Assembly: GCA_047495785.1 (NCBI GenBank)
Contig: JBLDXI010000032.1
Location: 1,054,001 to 1,118,000 of the forward strand
Length of the DNA stretch: 64,000 nt
From: Lepidodermella squamata
Taxonomy: Eukaryota; Gastrotricha
Reading direction: 5' to 3'
In this document: positions 20,205 through 30,450 of the stretch, piece after piece
Layout: each line of letters opens with the position of its first letter
Position numbering within the stretch: position 1 is the stretch's first letter
The notes under the pieces: model-generated
Databases searched by the model: none
What the model saw: only the letters and a program-made list of their open reading frames with translations
What the model was told of the DNA's origin: nothing
Program-made: the position numbers and the translations under genes

Positions 20205-20724
20205 TGCAAAAACCACCGCTTACAAATGGAAATCGAAGTTCTCAAGTTCTGAATCTCGAATCCTTATTATTTCTTCTTGAAAAGCGAGAAACTTATGGGG
20301 CCAACAACTGTTTGATATTGCTGTCTTGGAAATATCGCAGAATTATGCCGACTTTGGGTATTCCTATTTTTACACTGCCATCCTTCGAAATATTGCTGTT
20401 GACTCATTTTTTGCTGGGTTTTTTTTTAATTTATTGATTTTACAAAAAATGTTATTATTTTCGATTGACTTCCAACCACCGAATGGCTATAATTGATTAA
20501 AGGGCTTTATATAAATTAATTATTTTTCACTGTTTAGGAGTATTTAATTTTGAACAAAACCATGTCGACAAGTTGAATTCCTATATCAGGTAAACGGTTT
20601 GCTGTAATTTTCAACTTGGTCCGCAATATTTTCTACTATTTCTAGAAGGCCTTTGGCAAGGATTAGAGTTATCGATAGATGAATTCCATAATTTGATTCG
20701 ATTCTGCTGAAAAAATCTGTAAAG
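20205..20724 (+). other. Spacer between array genes 13 and 14
   Basis: 520 bp. A 77-codon frame starting at 20204 overlaps the gene 13 stop and has no family features; I treat it as chance. The last ~60 bases resemble the region before gene 13 (TTTGATTCG...AAAATCTGTRA), showing that the duplicated unit included upstream DNA. Confidence 0.5.
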
Positions 20725-21753
20725 ATGTCCTATTTCATTCTGCTGTTATTTTCGACTTCACAACTGTCGAAAATCGTTCTTACTAGCGATATCGAAGCTA
20801 ACGCTTCTACAACTAATTCTTATTCAAAACATTATCAGCTATCAGTACTCAACACAGCGTTTTTAGGCTGCAAATCGGCGGGAGAAAACGCGTCCTGCTT
20901 CACCGTCATCGATAAAGCTACGCTGTTGGATAATTTTAGGCAAGGAGATCCTTACCGCAGAAATGAGGTGTTTCAGCTCAACTCCCTCCTACCTCAAAGC
21001 AGCAACCTTCGCGTTCGGCTGTACGGCTTCACAAAAACCGGCCATTCCCTCGGTTCGAAATCGTTCGAGGAGGGCATTCAATATTTTGCTGATAAGGCCT
21101 ATTTCCTTTTCGATTCTGACCACGCTTGTCAGCGGAAAGAGCTCGGGAGGTCTTTATTTACTCTTGATTCAAAGTGTCTAGTTACAATTCGCGACTATCT
21201 CTATAAAGATATCTACAAATCTTTCGCCTTAGCTATTGAGGGCGCTCAGTCGAAATCATGCATTCCTGGCTATATGATAATGGTCAGGTGGAAGCAGTAC
21301 GAATTCACCGTTAGCTCATCTCTCAACTTCAGCAAAGACGCGACGTGTTCTGTTGGCGTTTCTGACGACAGTAATCCGGTGTCGATTCGCGCCTGTTTCG
21401 ATGATCTACTGGAAAATAACAAAAATTCGTGCCCTAGTTACGGTCAATTTGTCGACTACCCTAAGGACTACCGCAAAAATTTGCTAGACATACCTGGGAC
21501 GGGAGATGCGCTCTACGACAAAGTAGGTCCTGTATGGTATATTATTGTCATTGTTGTCGCAAATGTTCTCTTGCTGATTTGCGGAGCTGTGTTTCGAGTT
21601 GCTCTTATTGCCTGCTGTCAACTGTGTTGTGCTGCTTGTTGTGCGGCTTGTGGGCGAAGTACGGGGGAACAACGGGCTGATCCTGAATTAGCGGCTACTA
21701 TGCAACGATTGAATGAACCTCAAATGGCGCATCAAATGCAGCAAATGGCGTAA
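20725..21753 (+). CDS. Array gene 14: eight-Cys membrane protein, Cys-rich tail
   Basis: 342 residues. Signal 1-21; cysteines at 49, 58, 135, 151, 179, 208, 224 and 236; LRVRLYGF; LFDSDHAC; SCIPGYMIMVRW; ACFDDLL; membrane span about 271-290. Tail: CCQLCCAACCAAC, then EQRADPELAATMQRLNEP, then a Gln/Met-rich end. Almost the same as gene 13 through the ectodomain and tail motif. The conserved RADPE block in genes 10, 13 and 14 suggests a short cytosolic binding motif different from PPxY. Confidence 0.89.
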   Translation: MSYFILLLFSTSQLSKIVLTSDIEANASTTNSYSKHYQLSVLNTAFLGCKSAGENASCFTVIDKATLLDNFRQGDPYRRNEVFQLNSLLPQSSNLRVRLYGFTKTGHSLGSKSFEEGIQYFADKAYFLFDSDHACQRKELGRSLFTLDSKCLVTIRDYLYKDIYKSFALAIEGAQSKSCIPGYMIMVRWKQYEFTVSSSLNFSKDATCSVGVSDDSNPVSIRACFDDLLENNKNSCPSYGQFVDYPKDYRKNLLDIPGTGDALYDKVGPVWYIIVIVVANVLLLICGAVFRVALIACCQLCCAACCAACGRSTGEQRADPELAATMQRLNEPQMAHQMQQMA

Positions 21754-22322
21754 AATTACGCATTGAAAAGTGGGTTGTCTAGAATCTTCAAATTCAAGTA
21801 GTATTCGCCAATCTTGTTTTTAATGTTTGCGAGTAGTCCTCAAATTTCAGCGTAGTCACTCAATTTGAATTGCCATTGGTCAAATTCAAAACCTGTAATA
21901 TTGAAACTTTTCTGTTTTTTTTACCCCGGTTCTTGAAATTCTCATAATCTAGTCATGCATATTGTTTTTATAAATGTCTTTGACTTCCGGTATCTTCGCA
22001 AGTTTGATATTGCTTTTGAGTTTTTCGCCCTAGTCGTTATTTTGCCGAATTTGATAATCTATTATTTTATGCCGAATTTAAACCAATCGATTTGACTTCC
22101 ATGAATCTCACGGCGATTGGCTATAAAAGAGCTTTATATTTCATCATATTGTCATTTTATAATTTTTAGGTTTAATTTTAAAGCTTGTGAAATTTTCAAT
22201 CGTGCTGCACTTTGTTGGTCGCGATCGAATTCCTTTGTATCGATTCCTATTCATGACCTTTAACAAGTTTTATTTATTTTTTTCAAATAGATTTAATTAT
22301 TACCCTGTAATTGTTCGCAAAA
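21754..22322 (+). other. Spacer between array genes 14 and 15
   Basis: 569 bp of AT-rich DNA; the segment near 22090-22180 resembles the spacer near 20465-20530 (TTGACTTCC..., then GGCTATAA...AGAGCTTTATAT). Acceptor-like TTTTTCAAATAG ends at 22290. Nothing else seen. Confidence 0.45.
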
Positions 22323-23267
22323 ATGCATGATATCAACGCAGAATGCAGCTTGTTACTAATTTTTGCATGTGCCAATTGCTTTTTGTGCCGTCTCGACTTT
22401 GTCAAAGCTGAAAATACCCAAGAAAATTCGCAAAAAGCCGCTAAAAATGCTGTCTACCTCGGATGCAATGATTTATCTCCTGACAACCATCAATCTTCAT
22501 GTTTGGCTGTTATTTCGAGTGAAAAGCTTCAAAGCTACTTCCCACAAGCCGCCTCTGCGACGACCTCAGACGGGAAAATCGATCTGGTCCCGCAAATTAA
22601 ACTGGATTCATTTGTCCCTAAAAAATCTGGCTCAGTACGTGTTCGAATTTTTGGAATGAAGGACGCAAATTACGTGCTAAACGACGATGTTCTTCGCGAT
22701 TTCGCGTTTTGGCGAAGCTCTGGTGATGGTCTATTCGACTCTCAAATTGAATGCCCTCATTGGAATATGGCAAATTCAACTTCCGAAAGAGACTGTCTCT
22801 TCCCATTTTCTCAGAAATTTTATTCGAAATATTCAAATTTTGAACTGGTGTTAGAAGGCTCACAAAAATACTCTTGTCTACCTGGTTACATGGTTTCTGC
22901 CTCTTGGCATTCGGATGATTTTACCCTATCAAGTTCTTCCTATTCGAAAAATTCTCGCATCAAAAATTGTATACGAAGCGCTTCCTATGAGTATGACAGT
23001 CCGCATGGTATCAACGCGTGTTTCGACGATTTATCATCGAATTTGAAGTCGGATCAACCGGAATGCCCGAAAATCAAACCGATTCACGTCGATTCACGTT
23101 ATCAATTTGTTGGCAAAAAGACGCTCAATGGCGGGCTGGAGGAAGCTCTCGGACCTGTCGGATATATTTTTGCTCTTATAGGAGCTAATTTGTTCTTCGG
23201 ATTTCTTGGATTTTGCCTCCGTGGTCACGTTCAAACCTGCCGCAATCGTCGCAACGAAAACCGATGA
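22323..23267 (+). CDS. Array gene 15: eight-Cys membrane protein, minimal tail
   Basis: 314 residues from ATG 22323, 33 bases after an acceptor-like CAAATAG. Signal about 1-28; YLGC, SSCLAVISSEKL, VRVRIFGM, LFDSQIEC, RDC, SCLPGYMVSASW, NC, ACFDDL and ECPKI. Membrane span about 280-299. The tail is only about 15 residues (RGHVQTCRNRRNENR), with no PPxY and no Cys cluster, so this may be a signalling-poor or decoy-like member; that is inference. Confidence 0.86.
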   Translation: MHDINAECSLLLIFACANCFLCRLDFVKAENTQENSQKAAKNAVYLGCNDLSPDNHQSSCLAVISSEKLQSYFPQAASATTSDGKIDLVPQIKLDSFVPKKSGSVRVRIFGMKDANYVLNDDVLRDFAFWRSSGDGLFDSQIECPHWNMANSTSERDCLFPFSQKFYSKYSNFELVLEGSQKYSCLPGYMVSASWHSDDFTLSSSSYSKNSRIKNCIRSASYEYDSPHGINACFDDLSSNLKSDQPECPKIKPIHVDSRYQFVGKKTLNGGLEEALGPVGYIFALIGANLFFGFLGFCLRGHVQTCRNRRNENR

Positions 23268-23525
23268 AGTCAAATATAGAGATTAAAACTGAAAATACTC
23301 TCATTTTTTACGCATATTTTTCTTTCAATGCAATCAAAAAATCTCACCGGTCGCTATAAAAATGTGCAAATCTCAATTTATTTTGCCTGCAATATTTCTT
23401 GCCCAAAAGTGATATATTTTATTTTATTTCGATCTCAATTAAAAGTCTTGACTACAATTTTTTCTATTTTATTTTTAGAAAAATTAATCGAGTGATTTGG
23501 CGTGAAGCGATGGCAGCATCGAAAA

Positions 23526-24794
23526 ATGAAATTGTTTGATCTGCTTCTACGCCTAGCTGCGTTGACACTTAGTGTAGATGGTTTCAGCATCGAAAAGTTC
23601 TTCCAGCGAATAATCGACTCGTTTCGCGGCAATGAAATCGCTCGAGACGCGGCTAATAATTCCGTCTTTCTCGGCTGCAATATTTTACCGGCGAAAGCCG
23701 TCGCTCAAAAATCTTCAGTTTGCTTCGCATCGCTCACGATCGACTCGATTCGACAGCGATTCACGCCTGTTAATGAAAATCCGATTTTCGACGAAGAAAC
23801 CGCGGCTCAAATAGTGCCTACTATTCAATTGAATCCGTTAATTCCTGACAAATTCGGCGGAGTTCGGGTGAAAATTTTCGGTCTGGAAAAATTAAGGCCG
23901 TCTAAGGTGAAGTTAGCCCTGGAGGATTATTCTTCATGGCGGCCGACTGGTTCGCTGATTTTCGACTCCACCGTCGATTGCCGGTATAACTGGGCTAGTC
24001 AAAGCTGGTCTTTGAACAAATCCTGCCAATTTGCGGTTCATCTCCTTTGGCCGAGATTTCGAGCGTTTGAGCTTGAAATCGAAGGCTTTCAATATCACTC
24101 ATGCATGCCTGGGTATTTGCTCCACGCGAGTTGGTCTAGCGATGACTTCAAGTTATCGGGCGATTTTCCGGCCTATACCGAACGAGCGAGGCCGTTTGGC
24201 TGTGAACGAGCCGCGTTTTTCGACCAGGATAGTCCCTATGCAATTCACGCGTGTTTCGACGACATGTTTTCAGTGCAAAATCTTTCAAATATCGAAAATA
24301 ATAATAATAATAATAATAACGATGTAAAGGAGGCGAAATGTCCGCGGTTTGATTTGATCGCCAATCAACGCCGCCTGGTTCACGGTACTGATCCGTCGTT
24401 TTTCGACGACACGAGATTTGCGTTGTGTATGATTTTTCTCGGCGCGGTTGTTGTCATATTTTTCTGCTATCGAGTTCGAATGTGGTGTTCACGGCCGTGG
24501 CATGTTCGTACGACGCAGAATGCGCTTGAACGGCAGGTTGTTAGCCGAACGCCGAGTTATGCGCATCACATGCATAGCCATCCTAGCCACAATCGGCGGC
24601 ATCGAAATTCCAGCAGCCGGCGAAGTATTGCCTATGTGCCTCAACGGGGTCAAATAACGGAGCTAATGCCTATGGTTGCGATTCCGCCGCCGATTCAGAC
24701 AACGACGGGTAGTAGTAATAGCAATACTCAGGTTGATGATAAGCCTCCCTCTTATGAAGAAGTTATGCGGCTTCCTCAGGCGTCTAGTCAGTGA
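23526..24794 (+). CDS. Array gene 16: eight-Cys membrane protein, PPxY tail
   Basis: 422 residues from ATG 23526 (an out-of-frame ATG precedes it at 23510). Signal about 1-18; FLGC, VCFASL, VRVKIFGL, IFDSTVDC, KSC, SCMPGYLLHASW, GC, ACFDDMF, a poly-Asn run encoded by an AAT microsatellite (24296-24320), then KCPRF. Membrane span about 297-317. Tail is His/Arg-rich with a C-terminal KPPSYEEVMRLP (PPxY 407-410). First of the right-hand PPxY group (genes 16-20). Confidence 0.87.
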   Translation: MKLFDLLLRLAALTLSVDGFSIEKFFQRIIDSFRGNEIARDAANNSVFLGCNILPAKAVAQKSSVCFASLTIDSIRQRFTPVNENPIFDEETAAQIVPTIQLNPLIPDKFGGVRVKIFGLEKLRPSKVKLALEDYSSWRPTGSLIFDSTVDCRYNWASQSWSLNKSCQFAVHLLWPRFRAFELEIEGFQYHSCMPGYLLHASWSSDDFKLSGDFPAYTERARPFGCERAAFFDQDSPYAIHACFDDMFSVQNLSNIENNNNNNNNDVKEAKCPRFDLIANQRRLVHGTDPSFFDDTRFALCMIFLGAVVVIFFCYRVRMWCSRPWHVRTTQNALERQVVSRTPSYAHHMHSHPSHNRRHRNSSSRRSIAYVPQRGQITELMPMVAIPPPIQTTTGSSNSNTQVDDKPPSYEEVMRLPQASSQ

Positions 24795-26220
24795 TGTATC
24801 AATGTGCGAAATTTTATACTGTGTATTTTTTCAGCTATCGATAGAATTATGTGCAATATTATTATTACCTCTATGCGGCATGAAAACTCAAAATTTATTA
24901 TTTTATTTTAAATCTCCTATTATGCGCCTCTAGTTTTGTGAAAAAAATGACCCGATTGAAAATATTAGAATACAGCTTTATTGATGTTTAATCCACCTTA
25001 ATTTCCGAAAAAAAACGAATTGAATTTTTCAATTTTTATAGTCCTTTCAAATTTCATTCGGGTCGTTTTTTGTATTTCGCAATCATCATTATATTTTATG
25101 AGAACTCTTCCGCTTGAAATCGATCAAAGTGAATGGATTAATCAATTGCCTTGATTTTTTTTATTTTTAGAAGTTTAAAGTAAACTTGTTCAATAATCTT
25201 CTACTCAAACGAGCCGAAAGAGCATAATTTTCTAAACGATATCGGTACTTACTGTCAACCCACCGTCAACGAACTCCGATATCGGCATCTGCGGCACCGG
25301 GTTAAAGTACTTTGATTGGTTTGTTCCTTTAAAAGTTCAATTTTATTTAGTTTCGATCGCAATTTGTGGCTCAACTCTTTACTGTCATTAATCCTGTTAT
25401 CGATAAAGTTAAACGCCAGACGCTAGATTAACCACTCCACGAAGGTCCTTTTTATGCAGATGATGCCCTTGTAGTATATAATTAGGGCGGTCAATTGTCC
25501 GAATCTTGTCCTCATCTCATCAGACTCTGAATTTTGTTCGAGAATTTTTGGCGAAGCTAAAAACGAAGAAATGGAGCATTTTTTAAACCTTGCTCATTGC
25601 GAAATTTTGAAAGTTGATAATTCTCATGCTTACAAAATGGAGCGTTGTGTTGAAGTTTTGGGGAAATTGCCATGTTCTTATCAAGAGGAAACATGTCTTT
25701 CGTTTTGCCGCCTTGATGATTGAACGATCCCTTGAAAAATTTTAAGGCAAAAAATTGCCCACATGGATGTTTAAGGCGAAAATATTATCGCGAACGCTCA
25801 GGGTGACTGGTTTCTCGGCTCATGCTTAGAATTCAGACAGCTCATTCATTCAACCACGCCTCAATTTTACACAGTTAATCTCTTGGGGTGGGAGGAGCGG
25901 AAGCGCGGTCAAAAACGACGGATGTATAGCGCTAGCTATGGAATTAACAAAAGGGGATGGTAATGGCGTTAGCCCTTTTAAAAAACATGGCGATTTCGAT
26001 GACCAGAATTTTATCGTTTGTCATTCAAAGAGTCATGCATATGCCTTTACGCCGGTTTATGTAGAATTATTAACCGATTGGCAGGCTGGAGTTTTCCATT
26101 TTGTAATTTCTCGAAGTCTTCCTTTCTCTTCAGGATTAGATGTATTAAATTGTGATGATTTGTTTTAATTTTTAGGATTTTTAACTGAAATCGGATGGTC
26201 ACAACTTGGCGGTTTTCGCG
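24795..26220 (+). other. Largest spacer in the array (1.4 kb)
   Basis: Holds an acceptor-like TTATTTTTAG ending at 25170, two copies of CGATATCGG near 25240 and 25278, and two small open frames: 25571-25723 (50 codons, five cysteines, ATG start) and 25938-26168 (76 codons). Neither shows the eight-Cys pattern or a membrane span. This could be the site of a lost array member; no clear remnant is visible. Confidence 0.4.
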
Positions 26221-27360
26221 ATGAATAATTTGGTTTACCCGGTGCTAGTTAAATCATTATTCGTGCTTACTTTTACCGACATCTCCACCGGTTTCGCCCT
26301 CGAATCTCGCGCTAGATTTATCAAAAATCTCAAAAACATTCCGGCGGCTAAAGACGGCGTGTTTCTCGGCTGCGACGCCACAACCCGAAATCGATCTGAA
26401 TGTTCCATATCGCTACCCGCTGCTCAGGTCCGCCAATATTTCTCGCAGTCTGCCACCGACGATGAATCACCACTTGAAGAAACGCCCTTCTTCCAGCTTA
26501 ATTCTCTTGTCTCGAACGATTTCGGCGGGATAACCGTGAAGCTATACGCATTTGACGATCTGGACGATGGCGTTTTGTTGTTCGATTCCGATCAAAATTG
26601 CTTAAATTGGAAAAGCAACACCTCGACAGCTTCATTCGACCCATATTTTGACCCATCACTCGAAAAAGCGTGCCATTTTTCAGTCTCTAGTTGGCTATGG
26701 ACTAGGTATAAATCGTATCAGTTGATATTGTCCGGGAATCAAGTTCATTCATGCGTGCCCGGCTATATGGTTTATGCAACTTGGTTCGGCGGAGATTTTT
26801 ATTTTCCAAATATTTTCTCATCTTTCACGCAAAAATCGCTGGAATTCAACTGTCAACGCGCTTTAGTTGTGCCGTATGATCAAAACAAATCTATCCACGC
26901 GTGTTTCGACGATTTGTTGTACATCGACCCGAAATATTTGCAAGAAATCGAATTTTCTGATGTTCCACTTGAAGAATGCCCGAAATTTGAACCGATTTCT
27001 CCGTTGAAACGCCGTTTCCGCTACCGCAGCCCGTCTCGGTCGTTGTTAAGGCGGCTCGTCGGCGATTTCACGGTTGATATGATGATAATCACGAGTGGTC
27101 TAGTTGTTGTTCTATGCATGTCTGCTTATCGCTGCCGTGAGAGATGCCGCCATCAGTTGACTGGGCAAAATACGGGCGAAAATGGCGTGCCGTTGTTGCC
27201 TAGGCAACATTTGCAAAGCTTGGCTGTGCAATCTCACGACGAACAACGAGTGCTGCCGGAAGATAAGCTGCCGACCTATGAAGAGGTCATGCGATCGCCC
27301 CCGCCTCCTCCCTCGCCCCCACCTCCACCTCCTGCACCACAATCAGAAACTCGGTTTTGA
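26221..27360 (+). CDS. Array gene 17: eight-Cys membrane protein, LPxY tail
   Basis: 379 residues from ATG 26221. Signal about 1-26; FLGC, SECSISL, ITVKLYAF, LFDSDQNC, KAC, SCVPGYMVYATW, NC, ACFDDLL and ECPKF. A basic stretch (PLKRRFRYRSPSR) precedes the membrane span (about 283-302). The tail has KLPTYEEVM (LPxY 350-353) and ends in a Pro-rich run that could bind SH3 or EVH1 domains. Closest to genes 16 and 20. Confidence 0.87.
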   Translation: MNNLVYPVLVKSLFVLTFTDISTGFALESRARFIKNLKNIPAAKDGVFLGCDATTRNRSECSISLPAAQVRQYFSQSATDDESPLEETPFFQLNSLVSNDFGGITVKLYAFDDLDDGVLLFDSDQNCLNWKSNTSTASFDPYFDPSLEKACHFSVSSWLWTRYKSYQLILSGNQVHSCVPGYMVYATWFGGDFYFPNIFSSFTQKSLEFNCQRALVVPYDQNKSIHACFDDLLYIDPKYLQEIEFSDVPLEECPKFEPISPLKRRFRYRSPSRSLLRRLVGDFTVDMMIITSGLVVVLCMSAYRCRERCRHQLTGQNTGENGVPLLPRQHLQSLAVQSHDEQRVLPEDKLPTYEEVMRSPPPPPSPPPPPPAPQSETRF

Positions 27361-27612
27361 AGAAATTATTATGGAAAAAAATCTGCGATCATTATATTTT
27401 TGTAAAAATCCGTATAATATATGAAAGTATTTTCTCCGCTTTATTTTTCGATATTTATTTTTACCTAGTCGGATATGGGAATAAATATGAATATTTTTTG
27501 TAGCATTTGTATTCCTTCATTGGAAAAAAGAAATAATAATTTATGAAAAAGCTTTAATTTTGTTATTTTATTTTAGATTTATATTAATCGATGTTTTTGC
27601 CATGAGAGATCG

Positions 27613-28602
27613 ATGAACTTCGAAAATGGGCAATTTTTTACCCATTTTTCGATGATGTTCTTTCTGATGCCGGCTTTTTCGAGAGTTGCTGAGGCTACTT
27701 TCAACTCAGCATACATCGGCTGTTCAAGGCCTTCAGAACCATTTTGCTCATCAATTGTCACCTTGAATTCAACAGCCAGCCAACCAACCCCGTTTGACAT
27801 GATCAAATTTACTCTTTTTCCGTTACTTGCACCTCGCAATCCATCTCAGCTGAGCGTGAAGATTTACGGCCTAGGTGGACTGGGTGATCCAAATTCACCA
27901 ACTTTACCGCATATTAATTCCTTGATTTTTGATTCGAGAGAAAAATGTAAAGTATGGTTCCAATCTCCACCTACGCAGCCAGGGCCGTGTCATTTTACAA
28001 TTCTCATCAGCTCACTATTCAGTTATCACGCTGTGAAAGTTGTATTAGAGGGCTCTACATCGCTGTCTTGTGTTCATGACTATCTTCTATATGTCACCTG
28101 GCAGAAAAATTATAATTTTGAAATCCTGCAAAATCTCAAGGAAATGTTCGATCTTCAAAGTCCATTCTGCAAAAATGGATCGGCCTTGACGCCTCTCGCG
28201 TTAAATTCGCCGACAGTCATTGCTTGTTTCGACAACAAATGGTTGAGCGTTGAAAGTTTCCCGCAGCGATGCTCGCGGGATCCCGAATTCAATGCTGAAA
28301 CAGATTTCCAGCAGCGAAATTCTGCCGTGAATGCTCTAATTTTTGTATCTGCTGTGGGTTTAGTCTTCCTCGCTGTTATGGCGGTGTATTTTGAAGTAAG
28401 AAGACGCCGTTCCGTTGTCAATCGCCAAAACAGGATCGTGCGTCCAACCACTCGAGGTCCTTCTCAGCCGTCTTCAATGATGCCTTTGACCCATGATTTC
28501 GTGCCTAGTTTCAGCGATCAGATGGACCCACTAACCGTTATAGACGAAAGATTGCCTACCTACGCGGAGGTGATTAGAGTAACTAATGCTGAACAATTAT
28601 AA
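27613..28602 (+). CDS. Array gene 18: eight-Cys membrane protein, LPxY tail
   Basis: 329 residues. Signal about 13-27 (start at 27613 because a nearer ATG at 27602 is out of frame and stops at once). YIGC, PFCSS, LSVKIYGL, IFDSREKC, GPC, SCVHDYLLYVTW, FC, ACFDNK and RCSRD: eight cysteines. Membrane span about 237-259 followed by RRRR. Tail ends RLPTYAEVI (LPxY 314-317). Pairs with gene 19. Confidence 0.86.
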   Translation: MNFENGQFFTHFSMMFFLMPAFSRVAEATFNSAYIGCSRPSEPFCSSIVTLNSTASQPTPFDMIKFTLFPLLAPRNPSQLSVKIYGLGGLGDPNSPTLPHINSLIFDSREKCKVWFQSPPTQPGPCHFTILISSLFSYHAVKVVLEGSTSLSCVHDYLLYVTWQKNYNFEILQNLKEMFDLQSPFCKNGSALTPLALNSPTVIACFDNKWLSVESFPQRCSRDPEFNAETDFQQRNSAVNALIFVSAVGLVFLAVMAVYFEVRRRRSVVNRQNRIVRPTTRGPSQPSSMMPLTHDFVPSFSDQMDPLTVIDERLPTYAEVIRVTNAEQL

Positions 28603-29098
28603 ATTTCTATCCATTTTGAAAGTTGCTTTGAGATAATGTGACATCTTGTTGACCTTTTTTATTCGGGGTAATGCTAATTTCGGCAGTGATCTGATTCGAA
28701 ATCGACTGAATTCACCGACCTTAAAGTATTTTGTGATTCTGTGATAGCTCTTTCTTTTAGCGGTACCAAATTTTAATAATCGAATCGCCCAAGAATAAGT
28801 TTTCAAAATTTTGGGAATTTAAAACAAATAAAAATAAATTGCCATGAAAATGTCCGTGGTTTTCTGGCCTGGTTATGACTTTGAGAACACGACTTCAATT
28901 GGATTTCACACAAATTTTCTAAAATGGAATTGTATTAGTTTGATTATTTTTGAAATTCGGTTCCGCTAAATGATGGCAGTTTGGTTTTATTAATTTTTGA
29001 TCTTCGAGTTTTTTATTTATTTTTTATTGAAATTGTTGCATTTTCATGGCTTTGATCGTATAAAATTGATTTTTGAAATTTTTCTTAGATCTCCAAAA
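28603..29098 (+). other. Spacer between array genes 18 and 19
   Basis: 496 bp of AT-rich DNA ending in an acceptor-like TTTCTTAG (29088) ten bases before the gene 19 ATG. Nothing else seen. Confidence 0.5.
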
Positions 29099-30115
29099 AT
29101 GTTATTTTTTGTTTTATTAACTTTACGGCTCTTTTACGGCCTAGCTCTAAATTCTTCCATCCACTCAGCATTTCTGGGCTGTTCGATTCGTTCTGAATAC
29201 TCGAAATCAGTATGCTCATCGGAAATTTCACTCGACTCAATTTCAGGCTACCTATCAAGCGACGAAGAGGCGTCAACTTTCAACATCTACCCATTAATCG
29301 CGCCTAAACACCCGTCTCAAGTTCGGTTGAAAATCTTCGGCCTAACACGAGTTGGCGAGTCTGATTTCGCGCCGACTTTATTCAATAATTTAATTTTCGA
29401 CACGAGAATCGACTGCAGTTTCTGGCTAACTTCGACCAATATCACAGCCCTGCCGTGTCAATTTTCGATAAACAACGATTTGTATCACAATTTCAATGCC
29501 CTCGAAATTGTATTGGAAGGCTACCCATCCCGGTCGTGTCTACCAGACTATCTGCTATACATCACGTGGCCTGATAGTAATTTCAAACTGCCGCGGAATT
29601 TTTCGCGTTATTTAAACTGCGAAAATGGCGTGGCAATAGGCGCCTATCTCAACGATGATCGATCGCCGCGAATTTTCGCCTGCTTCGACCAGAAATTCAA
29701 CTCGTCAAATTTCGGCGAAAATTGCCCGGCAATTCAACGCCTTGAATTCAGCGACAAATCCACCTCAAAAATTGTCAAGCGAAATTTTTCGCTCCGGAAT
29801 GTGATCGGCGATTTCGGAGTTTCGCTAGCAACAGCTGGCTGTACTATTTTCGGGGTTATTTTCTTTTGTTTTCAGCTGCGCAAATGTCTGACTATTGTTG
29901 ACCGATCGCGGTTAAGACGGCCGTCCCGCCGGGCTAGGTCTATTCGCCCACGCCCCGGTCCTAACGTAACTACACCGTTAAATTGTGATGATTTGCCTAG
30001 CTATAGCGAGCACATCAGTTCTCAGCCTTCATCGTCAACGGAGGAAAAATTACCCACTTATGAAGAAGTCATTCATATGTCTAGAAGCGAACCGCCCTCA
30101 AACGCGTCGGCTTAA
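29099..30115 (+). CDS. Array gene 19: eight-Cys membrane protein, two LPxY motifs
   Basis: 338 residues from ATG 29099, which directly follows the acceptor-like TTTCTTAG; the frame is open 34 codons further up but that part is AT-rich and probably not coding. Signal about 1-16; FLGC, VCSSEIS, VRLKIFGL, IFDTRIDC, LPC, SCLPDYLLYITW, NC, ACFDQKF and NCPAI. Membrane span about 238-258. The Arg-rich tail has LPSY (299-302) and KLPTYEEVI (318-321). Paired LPxY/PPxY motifs are known to raise avidity for Nedd4 WW domains. Confidence 0.86.
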   Translation: MLFFVLLTLRLFYGLALNSSIHSAFLGCSIRSEYSKSVCSSEISLDSISGYLSSDEEASTFNIYPLIAPKHPSQVRLKIFGLTRVGESDFAPTLFNNLIFDTRIDCSFWLTSTNITALPCQFSINNDLYHNFNALEIVLEGYPSRSCLPDYLLYITWPDSNFKLPRNFSRYLNCENGVAIGAYLNDDRSPRIFACFDQKFNSSNFGENCPAIQRLEFSDKSTSKIVKRNFSLRNVIGDFGVSLATAGCTIFGVIFFCFQLRKCLTIVDRSRLRRPSRRARSIRPRPGPNVTTPLNCDDLPSYSEHISSQPSSSTEEKLPTYEEVIHMSRSEPPSNASA

Positions 30116-30450
30116 TTACAAAATATTCGTAGCCCTATGATAATGTGTGAAAGTTACCGGTGATAAAGTTGAGATTGAATCAAAATACGTGTCAATTTAT
30201 ACACATTTTAGGCGTTAAAATTTCGTATTTCAATTACACGGCTCATCAGATTTATTGAATTTGACAGGTAGAAGTTACAATACCCCGTGTTTGTTGTGCA
30301 TGAGTGGATGAACTTGCGATAATATTTCTTGCATGACTAATTTTTCGATTTTTCGCGACGACTAATGACAATTTGTCTGCTATCAGTTTTAGATGGTTTG
30401 ATTTGGTTTTGTCTTTACTAATTGGTATTTTGGCGACTTATATTGGTTCA
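30116..30450 (+). other. Spacer between array genes 19 and 20
   Basis: AT-rich; acceptor-like ATCAGTTTTAG ends at 30392 and is followed by an out-of-frame ATG before the gene 20 start. Nothing else seen. Confidence 0.4.

Noticed and set aside
20204-20437. 77-codon frame overlapping the gene 13 stop
   Set aside because: No similarity to the family tails and no equivalent after gene 14, its close duplicate.
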